Shown here: in pieces, positions 28,930 through 37,703 of the stretch
Layout: each line of letters starts with the position of its first letter
Numbering within the stretch: position 1 is the first letter of the stretch
From: Tritrichomonas musculus
Lineage: Eukaryota; Parabasalia; Tritrichomonadida; Tritrichomonadidae
DNA: 64,000 nucleotides
Assembly: GCA_039105265.1 (NCBI GenBank)
Contig: JAPFFF010000019.1
Location: 2,636,501 to 2,700,500, forward strand
Reading direction: 5' to 3'
Program-made: the position numbers and the translations under genes
The notes under the pieces: model-generated
What the model saw: only the letters and a program-made list of their open reading frames with translations
What the model was told of the DNA's origin: nothing
Database searches by the model: none

Positions 28930-29973
28930 CCACATCCTCATTGAAGCAGTTCATATTGAAGTCACCCAAATACGATACCAAGTTGCGATTCATCGACGCA
29001 CAATCATTTGTCGCTGGAGGTACATTACGACAATTCGGCGTAGACTTTGGGGGAGTTGAGAATAGCTCTAAGGGTGTGTTCCCATATGAAGCCATCAACA
29101 CTGAGAACTACAATGAGGTCCTCTCAAAAGCAGAGCCATTTGAGTATGAGGCGTTCTACAGCTATCTCAACCAGAAGAACCCATTGACACCAGATGATTA
29201 CAAACTATATCTCGAGGATGCCAAAAACTATGAAACCCGATGGGACTACCTGCTTGCATACAATGATAATGACGTCGAGATGATGATCAAACCCATTGAC
29301 AACCTGATTGCACTCAATGCTCAGTACAACGTGGACCTCATCTCAAACCTATCGCTAAGCAAGAATGCATCCTGTATCAAGTATGCACTCGCATATAAGG
29401 AATTCAATCCAAATGCCGAATACTCTATACAGAATCCCATTAACAAATTCAAACCAAACCTCGATTGGTGGCGATTCAAATGTGAGAACTACTATAACCA
29501 GGATGTCAAATATAATCTAGCTCATAAGGACAAACCCAGGAACCTCGATAAATGTGTTTGTGAGGAGCAATTCGATAAGTTCATGGAGATGTACAACAAT
29601 CCAGATACTGGCAAGTGCCATCTCTGTGGTGAGCACTTCACATGGACCAACAGACCAACTCTCGATAGAATCAATAATGATATCGGTCATGAACTCAGTA
29701 ACTGTAAACTCGCTTGTGCGGAATGCAACAGACTTCGCAGCCGTGATGATCCCAATATAACCAAACTCCGAATTCAGCTGAAGAAGTACTGCAAGATGAT
29801 GCATCTCCCAACGCTCATCAATGATGAACAGGAGTATTACAGCTTACGGAACAACATCACTGGTGGTCTATCCAATGTCATGCATCGAGTCAACATCAAT
29901 GGTCATACCAAAATAAACCGTTTTAGATACAACGCCGTTGATCACAAGGTAATCTCATATGATACTCCACACA
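28930..29973 (+). pseudogene. Maverick PolB, second part (fragment A2), ends at S1
   Basis: The reading resumes the PolB sequence interrupted at 8151, with FIDAQSFVAGGT, the third exonuclease motif YNDNDVEMM, and the HNH module CHLCGEHF ... LDRINNDIGH ... CAECN. It stops at the S1 end just before the first polymerase motif. The downstream polymerase domain is not present in the window on the far side of S1, where a different gene is found. Composition is GC-richer, as in 5235-8151. Confidence 0.85.
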
Positions 29974-30753
29974 AGTAGTGATAGTGTATCAATAATCGGG
30001 GTCAGATAGAATCCACTTAAAACGCCCATAAATGGCCCATTTTTGGGCCCATATTCGGGTTAAAATTCAAAATCCACATATGGGACCCATACCGCATACT
30101 ACCCCAAAACGCCCATAAAACGCCCATATTCGGGCCCATACAAATTCCGAAAATAGCCCACTTATGGACCACTTATGACCCACCTATGGACCACCTATGG
30201 CCAACATATGGGACCACCTATGGAACAGACCGATGGGACCACTTATGGAACAGACCGATGGGACAGACCATGACAGACAAAAATATTCCATATTCGGGGA
30301 CTCAGATGATTTTGGGAAAACCTATTTTTATATTTGAATATTGATTTTTTATCGCATTCCAAATGGAAGCCACTCCAAGCTACCTCATAAGCGGGTATAT
30401 ACCCCACAAATCTACACGCAAGGAATCTACCAAATATAAATTTATCCATTAAATTATTTGGATAAGCCATATATGGAGCTACTTGGAAAGCTACTTGGAT
30501 AAGCCACATGGAAATCCACATGGAAAGCCATTTTGGGAGACTGCATATGGAGCCATTTTGGGAATCCGCATATGGAGCCTTATATGGAGCTATTATGGGA
30601 ACAACCATCTAGTGTCCCGAGGATTTACATAAACGGTCCACTAAATATTGGGTGTACGGAAAAAACCGTAGACCACTTGGAAAGCCATATATGGAGCCAC
30701 TTGGAAAGCTACTTAGGAATCCGCATATGGCCCATAAATAGCCCACATATGGA
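29974..30753 (+). repeat. S1 left terminal inverted repeat (780 bp)
   Basis: The arm pairs with 35095-35874. It is built from many degenerate short units around TATGGAGC and TATGGGACC, often preceded by CA, making CATATG palindromes. Reading frames inside it exist as identical mirror copies in both arms and look like by-products of the repeats, so none is called as a gene. From 30754 to 30901 the repeats fade into an AT-rich leader that ends TATAAATG. Confidence 0.88.
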
Positions 30754-30901
30754 GCCACAAATGGAGCTATATGGAGCTACTTGGAAAGCCATATATGGAG
30801 CCACTTAGAAAATCCCAAAATAAGAATTATAAAATATTTTATTTTTGGGTATTATTAGGTAGATTTCTAGATACGAATCTACTTTTTTTCTCGACTTATA
30901 A

Positions 30902-33358
30902 ATGGAAAGCAACGACGCTCTCTTTAAGGAGATTTCCTTAAACAAGACACGAACAGATGCCACATTTGCTATTAAAGCAATCGGTGGTGGTAAAATAAAG
31001 CACGAAACACTGCTATACAACCTTAACCGAGTTATAAACCAAAGCGATATATCGTTTATAGATTACACGGATGGTGGGACACAAACGAATAATCCACTGG
31101 AACCACTAAACGAGTTATTTAGCGACAATATCGTTGTATATTACCCAATTGACGACACATTAATTAAGAACATCGAGAAACTAAAGATTAAGAACCCAGA
31201 TGATACCAAAGATACTGACGCAGATGACCAAACAATAGATAATAGTGTGTTAAATAAAATCGCTAAGGATTTGCTTGGTAGCACCACTGCTACAATAAAG
31301 AGGGTTCTAAACCAGCTGGATATCGATATACGCAAACCAGATATTAAACCAATTGGAATTAAGAGTGCAGATGGATTTGCTTACAAACCATCTTCGTTCG
31401 TCCAACTCCTTAAGGTTAATCTATCTAATGTCTCTATCGACAGCATCTTTAATTTACTAGGAGACTCCACCAAAATCGAATTTCTGCATGAAAACCTTGT
31501 GTATATACACGATATCGACTTTACTCGGGATTACAAAGGCGTATTTAACAAAAGGGATGTTATTAGGCATCTGGTTGGCGAACACGACTTTGTAAAGCAA
31601 GGAGATACAAATCCAGACGACAACCCAGTTATTATAAATAATTCCCAACTCGTATCCAATAATTGTCTAACGTTTATAAGCTCCTCTACAACTGGAACCA
31701 TTAGATACAAATTCTATAACAAGTTTGTGCAATCGATGGAATCCCCGAGTGTCCGCAATAAAATTGGTTCCCATATTAACGATTGGATTAACAACCCAGA
31801 ACCGATATTACGCAAGGCGATCGAGAACTCGTTGGAAACCGGCATTTTAAGATTGGAGTTTACGATGTATCTCTATAAGAACACGACTGGAATCCTAGAT
31901 AGAGATGTGGTTTACGCAAATATGGAGTACCTCGAGAATTTAATGCCACCGAATCTAATATATTTTAATTCTATCGAGAACCAATTTAATTTGCTGTGTA
32001 AAAATATATTATACAATGTTTGTATTGTGGATTTAGAATTGGACCTAGCGTTTGTGGCGTTATACCATAATAAGTTGACGGGCAAAGTTAATGGATTCTA
32101 TATCGAAAAAATTAATGCAACCAAATTATCGAATGCACTCCGCTGGTACTGCTCGAATAAGCCCATTACTGTAGTATTAATGCAAATCGATCCACATAAC
32201 GACGAAGTAAATATACAACAGGATAGCTATCTACGAATAAACACAGCAAGCGAACCTCTATATACATACATCCATAAGGGCTGCGAGAAACTAAAAGCTG
32301 TGCAAACAAAGGATAACATTAATAAACCTGGCGATGTTGGATTAACCCCAAATAATGTATTTAATTTTGTATTCCCAACATCCACAGCATCGTTATTAAA
32401 ATCGAGTACTCGAGAGAAAATAATGTTTAAAATGCTGGAATTGGAATTACTAAATTATCCAAACGAGACACTAACTATTCGATCCATTAACCGAGATATT
32501 AAGGAGGAAACCGAGGAGAATGCTTTTAAGGAACACTACGAACAGCAGATTAACAATATAAAGTCTAAGAACGAGGTTATAGAAGCCCAAATCGAGGAGT
32601 GCGCCCATAAGGAGATGGTTCGAGATATGCTTTACAAGGTCCTTTCCAACATTAGAGCATACACGCACAGGTTCTTGGATTTAAAGGATGGGACCGAAAT
32701 AAATGTGTATGGGTTTAAAGAAACTAGAACCCGATATGGCAAGACATATCTACTCGCATGTTCGCTAAATGTAATGCACGATGTATATGGAAATTTAATA
32801 GAATACATGGTACCCCAAACCATATTACAATTGTATTGGTGTCCTTCGAATATTGCGCATTACATAGACAAGATATTAGCCAATAAGGGATTTAAGCAAC
32901 TGGATATTAAACGAATAACAGCATATGGGAGCTTAACTGGAATCCCAATAATGCAATTAATTAAGGAGGGCTCGTTTACAAACGCATCTAAAAATTTATG
33001 TGCCAAGATGGTTGTAAAGGAATGCAAAAATAACGAAACAGAGGATATTACTGGATATCGCGACAATATTATGCAAGAGATGGATGCAAATATAAAGCAA
33101 TGCAGGAAGATAGACGAGGCTGTTAAATTAGGAGATATAATTAAGGTAACTGGGTACAAACTCCTTAAGAGCTCGCTATTAATACGCTGTTCTATTAATG
33201 GTGGAGACCCCAAGGATTATATAGCCACATATTGGCTTAAGGAGATAATCCTGGACAAACTAAAATATACCAAAATAACCAATTGTATAGAAGCTGTTGT
33301 TGGACCCACTAAGACCAGTCCGCAAAAACAGAAATGCTATATTTATGTGGTTAGCTAA
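30902..33358 (+). CDS. S1 large protein, possible replication initiator (818 aa)
   Basis: This is the only large gene of S1. I do not recognise the whole protein. A central region has HDIDFTRD (about 202), TIRYKFYNKFVQSMES (about 267-282) and TGILRLEFTMY (about 313-323). The spacing of an acidic strand, a YNK motif followed by a glutamate, and a later RLEF strand recalls rolling-circle initiators of the Rep_trans type, but the catalytic tyrosine cannot be assigned by eye. The C-terminal third includes a charged coiled coil (about 530-575) and a conserved-looking domain to the end. A replication role would suit an element with one big gene. Confidence 0.55.
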   Translation: MESNDALFKEISLNKTRTDATFAIKAIGGGKIKHETLLYNLNRVINQSDISFIDYTDGGTQTNNPLEPLNELFSDNIVVYYPIDDTLIKNIEKLKIKNPDDTKDTDADDQTIDNSVLNKIAKDLLGSTTATIKRVLNQLDIDIRKPDIKPIGIKSADGFAYKPSSFVQLLKVNLSNVSIDSIFNLLGDSTKIEFLHENLVYIHDIDFTRDYKGVFNKRDVIRHLVGEHDFVKQGDTNPDDNPVIINNSQLVSNNCLTFISSSTTGTIRYKFYNKFVQSMESPSVRNKIGSHINDWINNPEPILRKAIENSLETGILRLEFTMYLYKNTTGILDRDVVYANMEYLENLMPPNLIYFNSIENQFNLLCKNILYNVCIVDLELDLAFVALYHNKLTGKVNGFYIEKINATKLSNALRWYCSNKPITVVLMQIDPHNDEVNIQQDSYLRINTASEPLYTYIHKGCEKLKAVQTKDNINKPGDVGLTPNNVFNFVFPTSTASLLKSSTREKIMFKMLELELLNYPNETLTIRSINRDIKEETEENAFKEHYEQQINNIKSKNEVIEAQIEECAHKEMVRDMLYKVLSNIRAYTHRFLDLKDGTEINVYGFKETRTRYGKTYLLACSLNVMHDVYGNLIEYMVPQTILQLYWCPSNIAHYIDKILANKGFKQLDIKRITAYGSLTGIPIMQLIKEGSFTNASKNLCAKMVVKECKNNETEDITGYRDNIMQEMDANIKQCRKIDEAVKLGDIIKVTGYKLLKSSLLIRCSINGGDPKDYIATYWLKEIILDKLKYTKITNCIEAVVGPTKTSPQKQKCYIYVVS

Positions 33359-33371
33359 AAATAATTTATTT

Positions 33372-33632
33372 TTATTCTCCATCCAGGACTGTCGATACGG
33401 ACATGCAATATAGGATGTCGTCGTTGTCTCGTCTATCGAAGAATAAGGTGCGATACTTCTTAATAAACATGCTAGGGAATGTAAAACAATATTTTCCTTT
33501 AATAGTCGAATATTTATATACCGTCCCATATGGAGCTTTAATTAGAACATAGTTGTTGTAATCCTGGATGGTGCATCCATTAAAAGTAAATGTTTCTGCT
33601 GGTGTTGCATTGCCATTATCTTTGGAAAACAT
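33372..33632 (-). CDS. S1 small protein (86 aa)
   Basis: The 86-residue protein is rich in aromatic residues and likely strands (YVLIKAPYGTVYKYSTIKGKYCFTF). It faces the large gene tail to tail with 13 bases between. Its start is in an ATAAATG context. No relative is seen. Confidence 0.5.
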   Translation of the reverse strand: MFSKDNGNATPAETFTFNGCTIQDYNNYVLIKAPYGTVYKYSTIKGKYCFTFPSMFIKKYRTLFFDRRDNDDILYCMSVSTVLDGE

Positions 33633-33795
33633 TTATGTGGAGATAAAAAATAATATTTATGTATGTTCGAAAATATATATTTTTATTTTTAAACACATGC
33701 ATTCGTATATAAACATATTGCTACTAGCTATTTCTAGAGCCATTACGTTAGCATAATATTATTACTATATAATATATTTTATTTGCAATTAAAGG

Positions 33796-34389
33796 ATGGA
33801 TTTCGAAACATATATTGCTAGATACAATAGATTCGATAGAAGTGGAGTCCGGGATTATATTAAAGATGTAATCCAAAAGGATAACCATATAATGTTCTAC
33901 AACAAGGACTTTAAAGAATGGATGGTCCAGGATCGACAAACTGGATGTCGTAAATATTTGGTAATTATTTTACCGCACGACGATCGCTCGCGAAATACAG
34001 AATTCCTATTGGGTATCTTCCCACACCCAACACCATTATTAAAAACATTGTACGATATAGAACATACCGAACTTAATAAAGCGTGGGATCTAGAAAATAG
34101 GTTTATGTACATCGCGGATTGGCAACATTATCTACATATGGTAGAAATGGATGTCTACAGTAAGCAAATAACCGAGATTTTACTGCATAGGGTTTTATGT
34201 CCAAGATTGCCACAGAATATAATCGATAACACATTAGCTCTGCAGCAATCGGTACTGGATTACATCGAGAAGAATAAAACCAAAAATTGCGACGAGGATG
34301 GAATCGAGCTCGATGCCATAAATGCAAGACTGTACGAAATCGTAAAAAATATTTGCTCGCTAACGCACTATATTATCGTCACCGACTAA
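33796..34389 (+). CDS. S1 protein of unknown function (197 aa)
   Basis: The product begins MDFETYIARYNRFD and is soluble, mostly helical in its second half. There is no motif I recognise and no counterpart in the Mavericks. The 163-base space before it is very AT-rich. It is followed 51 bases later by the gene at 34441 in the same direction. Confidence 0.55.
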   Translation: MDFETYIARYNRFDRSGVRDYIKDVIQKDNHIMFYNKDFKEWMVQDRQTGCRKYLVIILPHDDRSRNTEFLLGIFPHPTPLLKTLYDIEHTELNKAWDLENRFMYIADWQHYLHMVEMDVYSKQITEILLHRVLCPRLPQNIIDNTLALQQSVLDYIEKNKTKNCDEDGIELDAINARLYEIVKNICSLTHYIIVTD

Positions 34390-34440
34390 TAAATTTATTT
34401 TTATATTAGCATTATATAATATCTTTTTATTACAGAATAA

Positions 34441-34962
34441 ATGGATACCAAATACACAGACTCGAAGAGGTTGGATACCAAATACACAGACTCGAAGAGG
34501 CTGGATACCAAATACACAGACTCGAAGAGGCTGGATACCGAGCCATCTACGGATAACACAGAGGAGGAAGATATGGATGTACGACAAATGGATATACAAC
34601 CAAGGGAATCCAACAATACTCCCAACAATACTAAAGAATATAAAAACAATTGGAGTGCCAAAAGGAGAGAGCACTGGAATGCATATATGCGAAACTATAA
34701 TGCCAAAAAGAAGCAGCAGCATATAGAACAACTAGGCAAGATTACAATCGAATACCACAATTCGATTAAATCTTACGACAAAACCGATGTAATCCAGATA
34801 CTATACGACACTATTAATATATACGGCACGATTTTGGATATCTATATAGACCATTTACCGAGAGATGCGGCAGATAAGATTCGCGCGACTTACAGTAAAA
34901 ACAATATCGTCGAATCCATAAATATATTGCAAAAATATATTAAGTATTTGCTGCAAAAATAA
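34441..34962 (+). CDS. S1 protein with N-terminal decapeptide repeats (173 aa)
   Basis: Residues 1-32 are three copies of the ten-residue unit LDTKYTDSKR (the first begins MD). An acidic stretch (NTEEEDMD), a basic segment (SAKRREHWNAYMRNYNAKKKQQ) and a helical C-terminal domain follow. The basic segment could bind DNA. The start is in ATAAATG context. There is no relative in the window. Confidence 0.55.
   Translation: MDTKYTDSKRLDTKYTDSKRLDTKYTDSKRLDTEPSTDNTEEEDMDVRQMDIQPRESNNTPNNTKEYKNNWSAKRREHWNAYMRNYNAKKKQQHIEQLGKITIEYHNSIKSYDKTDVIQILYDTINIYGTILDIYIDHLPRDAADKIRATYSKNNIVESINILQKYIKYLLQK
34443..34532 (+). repeat. 30-bp tandem repeat, three units, inside an S1 gene
   Basis: Three 30-bp units (34443-34472, 34473-34502, 34503-34532) differ at a single base by eye, followed by the start of a fourth. 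The length is a multiple of three, so copy number can change without disturbing the frame. Confidence 0.9.
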
Positions 34963-35094
34963 GATCCCTAGTACAATTATTTTTGGCTTTCCCAAGTGTC
35001 TCCATATAGCTCCATTTGTGGCTCCATATATGGCTCTCCAAGTAGCTCCATTTATGGGCCATATGCGGATTCCCAAAATAGCTTCCCAAGTGGA

Positions 35095-35874
35095 TCCATA
35101 TGTGGGCTATTTATGGGCCATATGCGGATTCCTAAGTAGCTTTCCAAGTGGCTCCATATATGGCTTTCCAAGTGGTCTACGGTTTTTTCCGTACACCCAA
35201 TATTTAGTGGACCGTTTATGTAAATCCTCGGGACACTAGATGGTTGTTCCCATAATAGCTCCATATAAGGCTCCATATGCGGATTCCCAAAATGGCTCCA
35301 TATGCAGTCTCCCAAAATGGCTTTCCATGTGGATTTCCATGTGGCTTATCCAAGTAGCTTTCCAAGTAGCTCCATATATGGCTTATCCAAATAATTTAAT
35401 GGATAAATTTATATTTGGTAGATTCCTTGCGTGTAGATTTGTGGGGTATATACCCGCTTATGAGGTAGCTTGGAGTGGCTTCCATTTGGAATGCGATAAA
35501 AAATCAATATTCAAATATAAAAATAGGTTTTCCCAAAATCATCTGAGTCCCCGAATATGGAATATTTTTGTCTGTCATGGTCTGTCCCATCGGTCTGTTC
35601 CATAAGTGGTCCCATCGGTCTGTTCCATAGGTGGTCCCATATGTTGGCCATAGGTGGTCCATAGGTGGGTCATAAGTGGTCCATAAGTGGGCTATTTTCG
35701 GAATTTGTATGGGCCCGAATATGGGCGTTTTATGGGCGTTTTGGGGTAGTATGCGGTATGGGTCCCATATGTGGATTTTGAATTTTAACCCGAATATGGG
35801 CCCAAAAATGGGCCATTTATGGGCGTTTTAAGTGGATTCTATCTGACCCCGATTATTGATACACTATCACTACT
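35095..35874 (-). repeat. S1 right terminal inverted repeat (780 bp)
   Basis: It is the mirror of 29974-30753. The stretch 34963-35094 next to it repeats the same degenerate TATGGAGC units but is no longer a strict mirror of the left side. Confidence 0.88.
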
Positions 35875-37689
35875 AGTGTATTCCCATGTTCGTTTAGCTC
35901 CCATAAGATTCTTAAGCCATACTTCGAATGAATCATTTGTTTTACCAGCAATACGTTCGGTTTGCCATAATTTCTTATAAGGGTCTGCTTTAACAAGACG
36001 ATATCCATTAATAATAACAGGCTTACCACGAGTATCAACAATAACAATATCTTCAACTCTATCACCGTTTAAATCACAAATTGGATTACCGAGAGGGTCT
36101 TTAGTGTCATGCCTAGCTGGTACTAAACGATATAATGGATATCCATTTTTATCAAATCTTTTCTTGCAATAAGCTTCTGCTCCGTCTCTTGTAGCACATT
36201 TAGGTGAAAACTTGACACGGTAATTACCGTTAATAAGAATATCAAATAATTCCCCTCGATATTTACTAACATCAATACTTTGTTTGTTTTCGAAAATGTA
36301 CAGGTCGCTCATACGTTTTTGTGATGCTTCAAATGTTTTACCAGCACGTTTACCAGTTGGGATAGACTTCATATATTCATTTAAGAATTCGGCAGCATTT
36401 ACTTCAGGTCCTTTTGTTGCTTCAATATTTGAGTTCAATAGTTCTGAAAAGTTGTTGTGGTCATCTTCAGCTTCAATTGGTTTGTTTCTTCTAAGATATT
36501 CTTTGGTTGGTGTGCTAAAAACACGCTTCGACATTGTTTTATAGTCGGATAAAGATTCACTATCATCTTCTAGATTTACGTCAATTGCATGATAATTGTC
36601 TTTAACAACTTTGCTTTGCAAATGTTCGGCTTTCTTTGAAAGACTCGCCTGTGGCGCAGATTCACTTTGCTCTTCTATATCACTATTCATATTAAAAAAT
36701 ATTTCTCTATCTCCATTTTCATTAAGGTACTTTATTAATTGTTTGAGTTGCTTTTTGTTTTTAGGTTCAGTTGTTTCTTCAAATATGTTTGTTTCTCTTA
36801 TTGCATCATGTAATTGTAATGCGATATTCCTAACTCTAACATCGGAGTCATCTTTAGGATTTATAGACCTATTATAGTAACCATAAAGGTTTTTAGCAGT
36901 AAACTCTTCATTTAATAAGCCAAACCTTTCTAGTTGGTTAGCATCAATTGTAGAAGATTTATTGTAAGCATCTAATAATTGCTGACCTTCTTGATTAGAA
37001 TCAGCTAACTTTCTCATTGTTTTAATATTGGTTTGTCTTCTTTGTTTCTCAAATTGCATTAGGTTATTTATGACATCTGGTATCTTGTTGTTTTTATGTG
37101 AATCTATGTTTTCAGTTAATGATACGACAAGTAATTGAATCTGTATAGTATCTTTTTTATTAAATAACGGATACCTTTTTGAGTCATCAGCAATACAATA
37201 AAATAAGTGTAAAGCATTAATATGATTACTATCAAGTGTAAATAAATTACTAAGTGATTCAATGTCTTTATTAATTCTGTTTCTAAAATAGTGGCCTTCC
37301 AAGTCAGGTTCTTCCTCTTCCTCAATATGTGGAATGGCAGGCTTTTCTTCCTCCGCTTGTCGGAGGCTGCGAGTGCCCGCAGCTTTATCTTTTAGTAAGT
37401 CAGATATATCAATAAAGTAATTCGCTTTTGAATCAAGTATTTTAGCTAATTCATTTTTTTGTCTTTTACTTCCTTTAGGCTTTGCGTTATATTTATCAAG
37501 CATATCTTTTAGCTTTTCTTTCACGTCTTTGACATAGTTATGAGGATTCTTGAGATACTCAATAATATTGTGTATTATTGTTTTTATTTGCTCTGATTTA
37601 CTATTTTGGAACATGAATATGAGCATATCTTGATAATCTTTCTTTTTCACCTCATTCATTATTAATTGTTCATCCACATCTGACGTCAT
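35875..37689 (-). pseudogene. Maverick large structural protein (DxNGD family), C-terminus cut by S1
   Basis: Homologous to 19726-22023 and 59351-61375. After an acidic, helical N-terminal half, the core contains GNYRVKFSPKCATRDGAEAYC, the loop DLNGDRVEDIVIVD and INGYRLVKADPYKK. The S1 insertion removes the C-terminal region. A double-hairpin insert (37350-37383) adds residues near position 108 that the A1 copy lacks. The start lies 14 bases from the divergent fibre start. Confidence 0.75.
37350..37383. repeat. Double-hairpin insert in the structural gene
   Basis: CCTCCG-CTTGT-CGGAGG (37350-37366) and GCTGCG-AGTGCC-CGCAGC (37366-37383) are adjacent perfect hairpins of high GC content in an AT-rich gene. 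The matching place in fragment A1 (near 585) lacks them, so about 33 bases were inserted, keeping the frame. Confidence 0.75.
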
Positions 37690-37703
37690 TTATTATGTTC
37701 AAA
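37690..37703. promoter_or_regulatory. 14-bp divergent start-to-start spacer
   Basis: TTATTATGTTCAAA separates the structural gene start (37689, minus) from the fibre start (37704, plus). It aligns with 898-911 in fragment A1. Confidence 0.5.

Larger units (their letters stand above)
29974..35874 (+). mobile_element. S1: 5.9-kb satellite-like element with Maverick-type ends
   Basis: The element has 780-bp TIRs that match base for base where compared. The outermost 13 bases AGTAGTGATAGTG equal those of M2. It carries four genes (30902, 33372, 33796, 34441) that match nothing in the Mavericks here, and no integrase, PolB, capsid or ATPase. The shared tips suggest a Maverick integrase moves it. 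It looks whole and young. Its two flanks belong to different genes and show no target duplication (CACACA left, AGTGTA right). Confidence 0.8.

Noticed and set aside
30243-30608. A 121-aa open frame in the S1 left arm, with an identical mirror in the right arm (35240-35605)
   Set aside because: It is built from the degenerate TIR repeats and has an unnatural residue pattern; identity between arms follows from the TIR, and it lies in a region without a fitting start context.
30533-30808. A second frame in the S1 arm (91 aa) rich in repeated Trp, His and Ser
   Set aside because: It is a direct reading of the TATGGAGC-type units on the other strand, not a gene-like protein.
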